From Aureimonas jatrophae (GTDB lineage: Bacteria > Pseudomonadota > Alphaproteobacteria > Rhizobiales > Rhizobiaceae), in contig NZ_FNIT01000002.1 in assembly GCF_900104035.1 (NCBI RefSeq), forward strand, positions 62,001-126,000: DNA of 64,000 nt, given 5' to 3'. This document shows, in pieces, positions 19,577 through 28,758 of this stretch. Under the pieces are notes generated by a model. It did no database searches. It worked only from the letters and a program-made list of their open reading frames with translations, and was not told the origin of the DNA. Each line of letters begins with the position of its first letter. Position 1 is the stretch's first letter. A program made the translations under genes and the position numbers.

Positions 19577-22500
19577 TTATTCCGCCGGCTCGGCGCGACC
19601 CATCCGGCCGGCCGCCGCGAGATCGCGGTTCAGCTCGGCCTCGCGCGCGCCGACGGGTTTCGAGAAGCGCGCGAGAAGAAGATAGACCACCGGCGTCAGG
19701 AACAGGGTCGCGAGCGTGGCCAAGCCCAAACCGCCCACGATCACGTAGCCCAGCGTCACGCGCGCCTCAGCGCCCGCGCCCGCCGAGAAGACGAGCGGCA
19801 CGCCGCCGACGATGGTCGCGATCATGGTCATCATCACGGGCCGCAGGCGGATCGTCGAGGCCTCCTCGATCGCCTGGCGCACCGAGCGACCCTCGTCGCG
19901 CAATTGGTTGGCGAACTCCACGATCAGGATGCCGTTCTTGGCCATGATGCCGACCAAGAGCACGAGGCCGATCTGCGAGTAGAGGTTCAGGGTCTCGCCG
20001 AAAAAGTCCATCGCATAGATCGCGCAGGCGACGCCGAGCGGCACGGTGGCGATGATGATCAAGGCCGACACGAAACTTTCGAACTGCGCGGCGAGCACCA
20101 GAAATACCACGACGATCGCGAACACGAACACGACCGCCAAGCCGCCCGAGGTCTCCTCCAGCGTCGCGGCCTCGGCGAGCGGCACGAGCCGCATCTCGTC
20201 GGGCAGGCGCTCGGCCGCGAAGCGCTGGACGTCGGCCCACCCCTGCGAGATCGAGTAGCCCGGCACGAGATCGGCCGAGAGCGCCACGGAACGCGACTGG
20301 TTCTCGCGCGCCAGCGAGGGGGCGATCGCCTGTTCCTCGATGGTCGCGATCGAGCTCATGGGAACGAAGCGACCGTCGGTGGTGCGCAGGAAGATGTTGG
20401 CGAGATCGGTCGGGTCGTTGATCGGCGCGGCGGTGGAGACGACGTGGATCGGCACGGAACGGTCGCCCACATAGGTCGTGGCGATCTCGCGCCCGTCGAG
20501 CAGCGACTGCATCGCGCCCGCCAGCGCGTCGATGTCGATGCCGAGATCCGAGGCCTTTGTCCGGTCGATCCGGACCGAGAGCTGGGGCTGGGTCGTGTCG
20601 AAGGCGAGCTGGACGCGACCCCAGCGGCCGTCGGCGTTCATTGCCTCTTCCAACGCCTCGGCGCTGTCGGTCAGGCGTTCGTAGTTGGGCCCCGCGATCG
20701 CGAACTGGAGGCCGCGCCCGCCGCCGCGGATGCCGAGCGAGTTGGGCTGGATGGCCCGGGCCTGGACGCCGGGAATGTTGCGGAAGGCGGCATTGAGCTC
20801 GGTGGCGATCTCTTGCTGCCTGCGCTCGCGGTCGCCCCAGCCGGCCAGCGTCATCACCATGAAGGCGGAGTTGCTGGATCCCGTGCCGACGCGCGCGAAG
20901 ACGCTGGTCGCCTCGCCGCTCGCGACATAGGGCAGGACGATCTCCTCGACGCGGCGCATCTGCGCGTCGGTATAGTCGAGGCTGGCGCTCTGGGGTGCGC
21001 TGATGCTCATCAGCACCTGGCCCCGGTCCTCGCTTGGCGTCAGCTGCTGGGGCAGGGTCGTGTAGACCGCGACCGCCCCGGCGGCAAAGAGAAGCGAGGC
21101 CACCATGACGGGCAGCGGATTGTCGAGGGCGCGGCGCAGAAGAAAGGCATAGAGGCCGCCGAGCCGGGCGCCGATCCGGTTCACGAAGCGCTTGGCCGGC
21201 CCCTGGCGCGGCTCATGCTCACGCAGCATCAGGGAGGCCAGCATCGGGCACAGCGTCAGGGCGATAAAGGCCGACAGCGTCACCGAGATGGCGAGCACGA
21301 AGCCGAACTCGCGGAACAGGCCGCCCGCCACGCCCGGCAGGAACGAGATCGGGATGAAGACGGCCGCGAGTGTCGCGGTGGTGGAGATCACCGCGAAGAA
21401 GACCTCGCGCGTGCCCAGCACCGCCGCCGCCTTGACGGAACATCCCATGTCGCGGCGCCGGATGATGTTCTCGAGCACGATGATCGCGTCGTCCACCACC
21501 ATGCCCGTGGCGAGCACGAGGGCGAGCAGCGTGATGATGTTGAGCGAGAAGCCCACGAGATAGATCGCGGCTAGGACGCCCACCAGCGCGATCGGGATCG
21601 TGAGGGTCGGGATGATCGTGGCGCGCGCGTTGAGAAGGAAGAGGTAGATCACCGCCACGACGATCAGGACCGCCAGCCCCAGCGTCAGCTCCACCTCGTG
21701 GATCGAGCCCTCGATGAATGTGGCGTCGTCGGAGGTGACCACGAGGCGCGTGTCGCCCGGCAGCGAAGCGTTGAGCTCGGCGACCGCCGCGCGCACCCCT
21801 TCCGAGATGGCGATCGTGGAGGAGCCCGCCTGCCGGATCACGCCGAGGCCGATGCCGGTCTCGCCGTTGACGCGCAGCTTCGAGGCCGCCTCGTCGGGGC
21901 CGAAGCGCACGCTCGCCACGTCGCGCAGGCGGGTCTGGCCGTTCAGCACCACGGCTCCGAAGGCCTCGGGCGTGGCCAGGCTCGCGTCGGCCCGCACGAC
22001 GAGGTTCTGCGTCGGCGACTCCAGCGAGCCCGCCGGCCGGTCGAACGAGGCGTTGCTGAGGGCGGTCGAGACGTCGCCGAGCGTCAGGCCGCGCGTGGCC
22101 AGTTCGTCGGGCCGCACGTCGACATAGACGAGGCGCTCGCGCTCGCCCGAGAGTTCCACGTCGGCCACGCCCTCCACCGCCGCGATGCGGTCGGCGATGC
22201 GGTCGTCCACCAGCGTCGTCAGCTCCTCGATCGGCAGCGACTCGGACAGAACCGCCAGGCGCATGATCGCGTCGGCATCGGCGTCGGCCTTCACGATGCG
22301 CGACTCGTCGGCGTCCTCCGGCAGCCGGTTGGCGACGCCGGCCACCGCGTCGCGCACATCGGAAGCCGCAACGTTGAGATCGGTCGAGGAGGAGAATTCC
22401 AGCGTCACGCGGCTTTGGCCGAAGCGCGACGAGGAGGAGATCGACGCGATGCCGGGCACGCGCGCCACAGCGCTCTCGATCTCGCTGGTCAGCTGCCGGT

Positions 22501-22720
22501 CCACCACCTCCGGGCTCGCGCCCTCGAAGGTCGTGGTGACCGAGATCACCGGCCGGTCGACATTGGGAAGCTCGCGCACCTCGATCGCGTTGAAGGCCGC
22601 CAGGCCCGCCACGATCACAAGGAGGTTGATGACGATCGTGAAGACCGGGCGGCGGATGAAGAGCGAGGTGAGGGCGGTCAGACCGTCGGGCTTGTGATCG
22701 GACCCCGGCGACCCGCTCAA
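19577..22720 (-). CDS. RND-family efflux inner-membrane transporter (AcrB/MdtB type)
   Basis: 1047 residues, the normal size for a hydrophobe/amphiphile RND pump. The first membrane segment is TIVINLLVIVAGLAAF, preceded by SLFIRRPVF as in family members. GMVVDDAIIVLENI carries the paired Asp of transmembrane segment 4 used for proton coupling. A second cluster of segments follows at the C-terminus (VGIMAKNGILIVEFANQLRD and GGVPLVFSAGAGAEAR). It acts as a trimer with the membrane-fusion protein encoded just upstream: the stop of that gene and this start overlap by 4 bases, so they are translationally coupled. No outer-membrane factor gene is present. Substrate unknown. Confidence 0.95.
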   Translation of the reverse strand: MSGSPGSDHKPDGLTALTSLFIRRPVFTIVINLLVIVAGLAAFNAIEVRELPNVDRPVISVTTTFEGASPEVVDRQLTSEIESAVARVPGIASISSSSRFGQSRVTLEFSSSTDLNVAASDVRDAVAGVANRLPEDADESRIVKADADADAIMRLAVLSESLPIEELTTLVDDRIADRIAAVEGVADVELSGERERLVYVDVRPDELATRGLTLGDVSTALSNASFDRPAGSLESPTQNLVVRADASLATPEAFGAVVLNGQTRLRDVASVRFGPDEAASKLRVNGETGIGLGVIRQAGSSTIAISEGVRAAVAELNASLPGDTRLVVTSDDATFIEGSIHEVELTLGLAVLIVVAVIYLFLLNARATIIPTLTIPIALVGVLAAIYLVGFSLNIITLLALVLATGMVVDDAIIVLENIIRRRDMGCSVKAAAVLGTREVFFAVISTTATLAAVFIPISFLPGVAGGLFREFGFVLAISVTLSAFIALTLCPMLASLMLREHEPRQGPAKRFVNRIGARLGGLYAFLLRRALDNPLPVMVASLLFAAGAVAVYTTLPQQLTPSEDRGQVLMSISAPQSASLDYTDAQMRRVEEIVLPYVASGEATSVFARVGTGSSNSAFMVMTLAGWGDRERRQQEIATELNAAFRNIPGVQARAIQPNSLGIRGGGRGLQFAIAGPNYERLTDSAEALEEAMNADGRWGRVQLAFDTTQPQLSVRIDRTKASDLGIDIDALAGAMQSLLDGREIATTYVGDRSVPIHVVSTAAPINDPTDLANIFLRTTDGRFVPMSSIATIEEQAIAPSLARENQSRSVALSADLVPGYSISQGWADVQRFAAERLPDEMRLVPLAEAATLEETSGGLAVVFVFAIVVVFLVLAAQFESFVSALIIIATVPLGVACAIYAMDFFGETLNLYSQIGLVLLVGIMAKNGILIVEFANQLRDEGRSVRQAIEEASTIRLRPVMMTMIATIVGGVPLVFSAGAGAEARVTLGYVIVGGLGLATLATLFLTPVVYLLLARFSKPVGAREAELNRDLAAAGRMGRAEPAE

Positions 22721-23970
22721 GACCGGGCCTCCGCGCGGCGGTCGCCCACCGGGGCCGCATCGCTCGGCGCCGAGGCCGAGGGCACGCCGGACGGCGGGAG
22801 GGCTGGCGTTTCCGGAAGGTCCGGCAGCGTCTGGACACGCACGGGCGCGTTCTCGCGCAGCTGCTGCACGCCTTCCGTCACCACGGCATCACCCTCGCGC
22901 AGCGTTTCCGAGGCGACCAGAACGCGGTCGACGTTGCGCTCGATGATGCGAACCGGCTTCTTGGCCGCCCGCTCCTCCGCCACGGTCCATACGAAGGGAC
23001 CCGCACGTTCCCACTGGATGGCGAGCGGGTCGACCGACAGGAAGCTTTCGCCCCGGAACGCGATCTCCACCGAGAAGGACTGGCCGGGCCGCAGCGTATC
23101 GTCCGTGTTCTCGACCGTGGCTTCGGTGCGCAGCGTGCGGCTGGCCTGGTCGAGGCGGCTGTCGATGGCGCTGATCGCGCCCTGGAAGGCACGGCCGTTG
23201 CGCGCGGAAGGCTCGACCGAGACCGCCTGTCCGACAGCGAGCTGGGCCACGAAGGCCTCGGGTGTCGAAAAGACGATGCGAAGGCGCGAACGATCGTCGA
23301 CGGTCGCAAGCGTCGTGGAGCCGTCGACCAGCGCACCGACGTCGAGGTCGAGAATGCCGATGCGCCCCGCGATCGGCGCGCGCACCTCACGCTTGGCGAG
23401 CGCGATCTCGGCCGACTGGAGATCGAGGGCGGCGGCGTCGCGGGCTCGGGCCACCTCCTCGATCTGGACCGAGGTGACGGTGGAGGAATTGGCTAGCGAG
23501 CGATAGCGGCGAACCTGGTCCTCGGCGGCGGCGAGCGCGATGCGGGCGCGGTCCACCGCCACGCGCTCGGCGTCGCTCTGGAGGCGCATGAGGACCTGTC
23601 CCGCTTCCACCGCGTCACCCGAGCGGACCTCGATCGCGGCCACGATGCCGGTGACGTCGGGACGCACGGCCACGGTCCTTTGCGCTTCCGCGGTTCCCAC
23701 GGCACGCAGGCGATCGCGCGTCACGCTAGGAACCGCGGCATCCGTCACCACGAGGGGCGCGGCGCCCCGGCGTCCGTCCTGCGGGGTTGCCCCCACCTTC
23801 GCCGGGTCGTCGGCGCTCGACAGCGAGGCGACCAGTGGCCGGGCGAAGGCGGGCAACGGCGAGTTCTCGCTCAACAGGTACCGGCCGGGCACCGGCGACA
23901 ACCACGTCCAAAGGGCGAGGCCGCCGAGGAGAACGAGAAGCGTGGCGGCGATCTGCCGAAGAAGGGCCAT
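22717..23970 (-). CDS. RND efflux periplasmic adaptor (HlyD/AcrA type)
   Basis: 417 residues. An N-terminal membrane anchor (ATLLVLLGGLALWTWLS) precedes the adaptor core. The lipoyl-like half motifs are visible: GIVAAIEVRSGDAVEAGQVL before the hairpin and REVRAPIAGRIGILDLDVGA after it, with a coiled-coil hairpin of about 70 residues between. A Pro/Ala-rich C-terminal tail follows. It links the RND pump at 19577-22720 to an outer-membrane channel. The ATGA overlap with the pump gene shows an operon. Assignment is firm. Confidence 0.93.
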   Translation of the reverse strand: MALLRQIAATLLVLLGGLALWTWLSPVPGRYLLSENSPLPAFARPLVASLSSADDPAKVGATPQDGRRGAAPLVVTDAAVPSVTRDRLRAVGTAEAQRTVAVRPDVTGIVAAIEVRSGDAVEAGQVLMRLQSDAERVAVDRARIALAAAEDQVRRYRSLANSSTVTSVQIEEVARARDAAALDLQSAEIALAKREVRAPIAGRIGILDLDVGALVDGSTTLATVDDRSRLRIVFSTPEAFVAQLAVGQAVSVEPSARNGRAFQGAISAIDSRLDQASRTLRTEATVENTDDTLRPGQSFSVEIAFRGESFLSVDPLAIQWERAGPFVWTVAEERAAKKPVRIIERNVDRVLVASETLREGDAVVTEGVQQLRENAPVRVQTLPDLPETPALPPSGVPSASAPSDAAPVGDRRAEARS

Positions 23971-24097
23971 GGGGACCTATGGGGCTCAGGGTCGACATCG
24001 GGCCGGCGGATCGCGGCATGAGGGTGAGGTTAGACCAGACGGCCGGGCACCTCGGCATAAATCTTCGTAAGTTTTGCTTCCTGTATTCCTCGCAACG

Positions 24098-24123
24098 AAA
24101 AAGGGCCCGCCGGTGGCGGGCCC
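24098..24123 (-). terminator. Rho-independent terminator of the PRC-barrel gene
   Basis: Nine-base perfect stem GGGCCCGCC/GGCGGGCCC with a 3-base loop. On the minus strand it is followed by TTTTT. It lies 36 bases past the stop of the PRC-barrel gene. Confidence 0.8.
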
Positions 24124-24159
24124 CTTCGTTCAGGCATCACGCAAGCGTGATATCTGCAC

Positions 24160-25809
24160 TTACTGCTGTGCGGCGCTACCGGCCGGGATGTCGCCCGGGT
24201 TGGCGACGCGCATCTGGTCGCGGTTCTCTGCGTAGGTGTCGCGGTTGAACTCCGGCGCGTTGCGCAGCTGGTCCTGCGTGAACTGGGTGGTCAGCGTGAG
24301 CTTGCCGCCCGAGTCGCGCATGAACTGGAGGTTGTCCATGGCAACGGCAACCGGCTTGGCGCCGATGCCGAGGAAGCCGCCGACATCCACGATCACCGCG
24401 TCGACCTGACCTTCCGGCGTCAGGGCGATGTCGCCGATCGAACCGATGCGGGCGTTGTCGGGGCCGCTGACCGCCGTTCCGATCAGGTTGTCGGCGGTCA
24501 ACTCGGCGCCCGTGACCGGGGTCAGGGAGCCGTTATCGGCGTTGTTCGTGGACGCCGTCGCGGTCGCGTCGGTGCCCATCGCGCCGGTCGCAGCCGCACC
24601 CGTCGCCGCAGCACCGGCTGCCGCCGTCGTGCCCGCCGCCATGCCGTTGCCGGTCGTGGTGTTCGGGGCCGTGGCCGAGGCGGTGTCGAGCGTCGTGCCG
24701 CCCGCGCCCATGCCGGCGCCGCTCATGTTCGCGTTGGTGCCGGCGTCGGCCACGCGCTCGGAGCTCTCGAAGGCCGGCGCGTTGGTCAGCTGATCCCGGT
24801 TCGCCGCCAGCATCAGGTGCGGCTCGTTGTTCTCGCCGCGCATCATCGAGACCGCATCGAACGGAACGCCGACATCCTTCTCGCCGATGCCCAGGAAGCC
24901 GCCGACGCCGATCAGAACGGCTTCCACGCGGCCCGACGAGGCGACCACGAGGTCGTTGATCTCGCCGATGTTCTCGGACGACGTGTCATGGCCGTTGTAG
25001 ACGTTTTCGCCGATCAGGTTGGCCGACAGGTACTGGTTCGGACCGAGCGTGGCGAGATACTCGCCGGTCCCGGCGCTGGAGCCGGTCGTGGCCGGAGCCG
25101 TGGTGGCCGCGGCCATGTCCGTGGAGGGCGTGGTGGCCGGGGTCGTCGCGCCGCCGGTCGCCGCGGTGGAGCCCATCGCGCCGCCCGGCGCCATGGTGCC
25201 GGCCGGGGCCATGCCGCCGGTCGCGGCCGGAGCCATCGTGTTGCCGGTGGCGGCCGCGTTGTTGGCGGCGGTCTCGTTCATCTCGAAGGCGGGCGCCGAC
25301 ATCAGCTGGTCGCGCGAGGCGGTCAGGACCGCACGCGGCGCGTTGTTCTCGCCCTGGGTCCAGCGGATCTGGTCGAAGGGGATGGCGATCGTGCGCGACT
25401 GGTCGCCCAGGAAGTTGCCCGTGTCGACCACGGCCGCCACGACCGCGCCGTCCTCACCGATCACCAGGTTCTCGATCTCGCCGGCGGACTGTGCGTCGGC
25501 CGCGTCGCCCGAATACAGGGTCATGCCGCGGATATCGGTCGCCATGTACTGGTCGGCGCCCTGCGACTGGACATACGCGATGTTGGCGGCGGGTGCGCTC
25601 TGATCCGCGGTCTGACCCGTGGACATCGCACCGTTGTTCATGGCGGCGCCGTTGGTGCCCATGGCACCGCCGGGCGCCATGGTGCCGCTCGTGCCCATCG
25701 AGCCGTTCGCGGCCGGCTCGGTCGTGGTGGCGGGGGCGGTGGTCTGCGCGGCGGCGGCGGTCGCGAGGACGCCGGCGATCGCCGTCGTGGCAAGAAGCTT
25801 GCGGATCAT
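24160..25809 (-). CDS. Secreted protein with three PRC-barrel domains
   Basis: 549 residues with a signal peptide (KLLATTAIAGVLATAAAAQ). Three PRC-barrel-like repeats lie at roughly residues 75-175, 255-345 and 425-530. Each has a D-I-R-G/N-L-I-G start, a G-E-I-x-D-L-V middle and an F-L-G-x-G-x-K/R-x-V-A-x-P/M-x-D-x-x motif. They are separated by low-complexity Ala/Thr/Gly/Met linkers (repeated APGGAMG and ATTAPATTG blocks). PRC-barrels serve as protein- or RNA-binding modules; secreted ones in Rhizobiales are usually photosystem-unrelated and of unknown role. It is a single gene with its own terminator. The repeated linkers make the length prone to slippage variation. Confidence 0.85.
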   Translation of the reverse strand: MIRKLLATTAIAGVLATAAAAQTTAPATTTEPAANGSMGTSGTMAPGGAMGTNGAAMNNGAMSTGQTADQSAPAANIAYVQSQGADQYMATDIRGMTLYSGDAADAQSAGEIENLVIGEDGAVVAAVVDTGNFLGDQSRTIAIPFDQIRWTQGENNAPRAVLTASRDQLMSAPAFEMNETAANNAAATGNTMAPAATGGMAPAGTMAPGGAMGSTAATGGATTPATTPSTDMAAATTAPATTGSSAGTGEYLATLGPNQYLSANLIGENVYNGHDTSSENIGEINDLVVASSGRVEAVLIGVGGFLGIGEKDVGVPFDAVSMMRGENNEPHLMLAANRDQLTNAPAFESSERVADAGTNANMSGAGMGAGGTTLDTASATAPNTTTGNGMAAGTTAAAGAAATGAAATGAMGTDATATASTNNADNGSLTPVTGAELTADNLIGTAVSGPDNARIGSIGDIALTPEGQVDAVIVDVGGFLGIGAKPVAVAMDNLQFMRDSGGKLTLTTQFTQDQLRNAPEFNRDTYAENRDQMRVANPGDIPAGSAAQQ

Positions 25810-25963
25810 CTGTGGAACCCTTTCAGCTGTTTCGGTCTCATCGGATCATGCGGCTCGGACACGGCGGCTGAGCGCGTCCATCGCTGCCTCAACCCAATCC
25901 TTTCAAAAGGGTTCCCCAGTTGGGTTGACGCTTTCGCGAGGCTTGGGAAGGCCCCCGGAGCGG

Positions 25964-26128
25964 TCAGGCGAAGACGATCACGCCGAAGAAAAGCAGAAGC
26001 AAGAAGCCCACCAGCACGATCAGGATCAGGACCTTCGCGATGCCCGCCGACACGCCGGCGACGCCCCGAAAGCCGAGCAGGCTGGCGATGGCCGCGACGA
26101 CCAGGAGGATGATGATCCATTCAAGCAT
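25964..26128 (-). CDS. DUF1328 small membrane protein (YtjA family)
   Basis: A 54-residue protein, almost all hydrophobic: MLEWIIILLVVAAIASLLGF, then GVAGVSAGIAKVLILIVLVG. This is the standard DUF1328 layout of two membrane helices around a GF-R-GVAG turn. The start was placed at the ATG at 26128 because the family begins with M-L-x-W. An EcfG-type promoter lies 60 bases upstream, so it is probably induced by general stress. Molecular function is not known for the family. Confidence 0.88.
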   Translation of the reverse strand: MLEWIIILLVVAAIASLLGFRGVAGVSAGIAKVLILIVLVGFLLLLFFGVIVFA

Positions 26129-26188
26129 GGGAGGGCCTCGATACAGGACAAACGGAGGAACACGGGGCGCGGCCCGCTTGCGGCCTCC

Positions 26189-26213
26189 AACGGCTCGAAC
26201 GCCGCCCGGTTCC
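26189..26213 (-). promoter_or_regulatory. EcfG-type (general stress) promoter
   Basis: On the minus strand, GGAAC, a 16-base spacer, then CGTT: the canonical alphaproteobacterial EcfG -35/-10 pair. It is followed after 60 bases by the DUF1328 start codon. The ecfG gene itself lies 3.2 kb away. Confidence 0.7.
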
Positions 26214-26297
26214 TGCGCGCTCGCGCCTCGCCGGCGAAGGCCGGTCGCTCCATATGGCGTCCCGGCGGCGTTGGGCTGCCGGAGGCCTTCGACCCCC

Positions 26298-27209
26298 ATG
26301 AACGTCCACGCGATCCTGAACCGAGACGGCGGCACGCTGCGAACCCACGATCTCGATCTTCTGGCGGCCCTGATCCGGGACGAGTTCACCCTTCATGGGC
26401 ATGGGATCGAGGTGGAAGAGGTCGGTGGCGGCGAGGTCGAGGCGGCGATCGGGCGCCAGTCCGGCCGCTCCGATCTGGATGTCCTCATGGTGGGCGGCGG
26501 GGACGGCACGGTCTCGGGTGCGGCCGGTGCCGTGGCGGGCGGGCGCATCGCGCTCGGGCTCCTGCCGGCTGGCACCATGAATCTCTTCGCGCGCTCGCTC
26601 CATATACCGCTGGCGCTGGAGGAGGCGGTGCGGGCTCTCGCAACGGGTCGCGTGGTCGAGGTCGACATCGCCAGCGTCAACGACCGCTACTTCGTGCATC
26701 AGTTCGCGGTGGGGGTTCACGCCCGCATGGTGCGCACGCGCGAGAAGCTCGACTACGGGTCGCGCATCGGCAAGATGTGGGCGAGCGTGAAGGCGGTCGG
26801 CGCGGCGGTGCGCGCGCTGCCCGTCGTCGATCTGTCGATCGAGATCGACGGACGCAGCGAGAACGTGCGCACGCCCGCCGTCGCCATCTCCAACAACATC
26901 TACGGGGACGGGCACCTGCCCTATGCCGACGATCCCCAGGGCGGGCGCCTCGGCATCTACCTCATGCGGTCCACGGACCGCGCGGCGGTGCTGAAGCTGA
27001 CGATCGACATGATGCGCGGCGCCTGGAAGGCGAGCCAGTCGCTCAGCGTGGCGGAGGCCGACGTGATCCGCATCCGCTACCACGGACGCAAGCGGCACGA
27101 CCGGGCGGTGATGGACGGCGAGTTGCACGACCTCGACGAGGTGTCGGAGGTGCGCATCCGTCCGCGTGGCCTCCGGGTCCTGGTGCCGGACGAGGCTCCG
27201 ATCCGCTGA
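26298..27209 (+). CDS. Diacylglycerol kinase-family lipid kinase
   Basis: 303 residues from the ATG at 26298. The catalytic-domain signature GGGDGTVSGAAGAV is followed by GLLPAGTMNLFAR, the nucleotide-binding loops of DagK/YegS/sphingosine-kinase-like enzymes. The C-terminal lobe has the expected IYGDGHLPYADDPQGGRLG segment. It phosphorylates a lipid or lipid-like alcohol with ATP at the membrane; the exact substrate is not clear. The frame stays open upstream, but that part lacks family similarity. It is divergent from the DUF1328 gene and could share stress regulation. Confidence 0.88.
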   Translation: MNVHAILNRDGGTLRTHDLDLLAALIRDEFTLHGHGIEVEEVGGGEVEAAIGRQSGRSDLDVLMVGGGDGTVSGAAGAVAGGRIALGLLPAGTMNLFARSLHIPLALEEAVRALATGRVVEVDIASVNDRYFVHQFAVGVHARMVRTREKLDYGSRIGKMWASVKAVGAAVRALPVVDLSIEIDGRSENVRTPAVAISNNIYGDGHLPYADDPQGGRLGIYLMRSTDRAAVLKLTIDMMRGAWKASQSLSVAEADVIRIRYHGRKRHDRAVMDGELHDLDEVSEVRIRPRGLRVLVPDEAPIR

Positions 27210-27272
27210 GCTCGCAAGCCGCGAAGGGCTAAAGATCTTACCGCGTCCGGATAGGCCGGGCGGTCCATAAAT

Positions 27273-27302
27273 CTGTCCGGTGGCTGCGAAGCCACCGGAC
27301 AG
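27273..27302. terminator. Perfect hairpin between convergent genes
   Basis: Thirteen-base perfect stem CTGTCCGGTGGCT/AGCCACCGGACAG with a 4-base loop between the lipid kinase and the minus-strand gene ending at 27332. Neither side has a good T-run (ATTTAT on the minus side), so it is terminator-like rather than certain. Confidence 0.45.
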
Positions 27303-27331
27303 GGGTTGGATCACCGGGATCGGCGCAGCGC

Positions 27332-27742
27332 TCAGAGCGCGTCGCGCTCGATCTCGTCGGGCGAACGAGCGTCGGATCGAGAATCGGGATCCATGCCGAC
27401 CGATTCGGCATCGCCATAGGCGTGGCCGCCTTCGGCCAGCATCGCCAGCGCCTCGGCGATCTGGGTTTCGAGCGGATGAAAGTCGCCGCCCCGGTCGATG
27501 TCGTCGCGCGTGCCGATCTGGTCGGCATAGCGCTGCAGCGTCGCCTGCTTCTCCTCGATCGTCATGGCCGGGTCGTTGAGGACGTCGTCGATCTCGGCCT
27601 GGGTGAGGGGCTGTGCGATGCCCGGCGGATCGTCATCGTCGCCGACCTCGCTGTCGTAAGCCAGAACCGTGCGGTCGTGCAGCGCCGGATCGGACACGAT
27701 CTCCTCGTCGAGCGGGACGCGGGTATCACGAAGGTCGGACAT
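27332..27742 (-). CDS. Uncharacterised acidic protein, about 136 residues
   Basis: Very acidic and soluble (EVGDDDDPPGIAQPLTQAE, DDIDRGGDFHPLE), without signal or membrane segment. The ATG at 27742 is chosen because GGAGG lies 5 bases upstream; a longer frame using an upstream GTG has no such site. I do not recognise a named domain. It lies among small stress/envelope genes near the nepR-ecfG locus, which hints at a stress role but nothing more. Confidence 0.7.
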   Translation of the reverse strand: MSDLRDTRVPLDEEIVSDPALHDRTVLAYDSEVGDDDDPPGIAQPLTQAEIDDVLNDPAMTIEEKQATLQRYADQIGTRDDIDRGGDFHPLETQIAEALAMLAEGGHAYGDAESVGMDPDSRSDARSPDEIERDAL

Positions 27743-27854
27743 GAAAACCTCCACCAGGGAAGGGAACGCCGCAAGGGCATCCCGTTGAAACGGAAACGGG
27801 ACCCGCGATCGGCGGATCCCGCGTGAAACGGCGAGCCGGTCGGGCTGGCGCTCG

Positions 27855-28118
27855 TTAGTTCGCCGTCGTGTTGGAGCCGCTCGGGCTGTTGCTTTGACCC
27901 GGCGTCACGGTTGTCTGCGGCGTGGAGCTTGGCGTCGCAGGCGCGCCGCTGGCGTCGGAGTTCTGCACACCGTTGATGTTCTGGTCGGGCAGGACGCTGC
28001 CGTAGATGCCGAGGCCCGCAAACACGACGAGGCACAGCGCGAGCGCCGCCACGAGGATCACGAGCACGTTGCGGCCCGAGCGGCCCTGTTTTGCCTTTTG
28101 TGCATTGATGTTGGACAT
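27855..28118 (-). CDS. Small single-pass membrane protein with Ser/Thr-rich tail
   Basis: 87 residues: a basic N-terminus (SNINAQKAKQGRSGRN), one membrane helix (VLVILVAALALCLVVFAGLG), then a low-complexity Ser/Thr/Pro/Asn tail probably outside the membrane. The start at 28118 is an ATG with GAGG-like spacing. No named family recognised. Comparable short anchored proteins with disordered tails are common beside alphaproteobacterial stress loci. Confidence 0.65.
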   Translation of the reverse strand: MSNINAQKAKQGRSGRNVLVILVAALALCLVVFAGLGIYGSVLPDQNINGVQNSDASGAPATPSSTPQTTVTPGQSNSPSGSNTTAN

Positions 28119-28247
28119 GGCCGAGGTTCCTCGTGTCTCGATGCGCCGAAGCGGCGCGACGGCCCGGCATCGAAGAGGCGGCGGGCACTTGGGCACACAA
28201 CTCCCGACACCGCGAAATGATCCCGACGCCGGCGCGAATGCGCATAT

Positions 28248-28283
28248 GAAAAGACCGCCGCGCTCGGGAAAAGCGCGGCGGTC
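28248..28283 (-). terminator. Rho-independent terminator of the 29184-28315 gene pair
   Basis: Twelve-base stem GACCGCCGCGCT/AGCGCGGCGGTC with a 7-base loop, followed on the minus strand by TTTT. It sits 32 bases past the stop of the holin-like gene. Confidence 0.75.
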
Positions 28284-28314
28284 CGGATGGTCGGCGAGGG
28301 CGGCTGACGGCCGG

Positions 28315-28758
28315 TCAGCCGCGCCAGGATCGTGCGCCGCGAAGGCCGCGTGCGATGCCCCAGGCGCCGAAGGCGGCAATCGGAACCAGGAGAAGCGAGC
28401 GCCGCCGGCGAAGGCTGCGCACGATCATCGGCAGGTTCGAGATCGCGGCCACGGAGGCGACCGAGGCGATGTCGCGCTGCAGACGGTCGTTCGCCCGCTG
28501 CTTGGGCGGACGGCGCGCCATCACCAGCGCCACATAGGCGGCCAGCAGCAGGAGCAGCCAGACGAAGGCGAACAGAAGCGAGGCCGTGATGGGCCCGAGC
28601 CGCTGCGCCGTGAAGATGAAGATCGCCAGGAGCAGGAAGAAGGCCAGCCCTACGGCGAGCGCCGCCATCACCGCGTAGATCGCCGCCACCGCGCGAAGGC
28701 GGGTGATGAACAACCCCGCCTCGCCGGTGAAGATCTTGGTGATTAGCTGCGTGAGCAT
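28315..28758 (-). CDS. Holin-like/DUF1469-type membrane protein
   Basis: 147 residues with two strong membrane helices (AAIYAVMAALAVGLAFFLLL and ITASLLFAFVWLLLLLAAYV), then a basic C-terminal region (RRPPKQRANDRLQRD). The layout is that of the phage-holin-superfamily/YqjE-like proteins found next to DUF883 proteins. Its ATG directly follows the TAA of the DUF883-like gene, so the two are co-translated, as in the elaB/yqjD-yqjE arrangement. The role is probably in envelope or stress physiology, not lysis. Confidence 0.75.
   Translation of the reverse strand: MLTQLITKIFTGEAGLFITRLRAVAAIYAVMAALAVGLAFFLLLAIFIFTAQRLGPITASLLFAFVWLLLLLAAYVALVMARRPPKQRANDRLQRDIASVASVAAISNLPMIVRSLRRRRSLLLVPIAAFGAWGIARGLRGARSWRG

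Noticed and set aside
19433-21574. 713-codon plus-strand frame opposite the RND pump
   Set aside because: Antisense shadow of a well-conserved RND gene, with the Arg/Asp/Gly/His-rich composition typical of such shadows.
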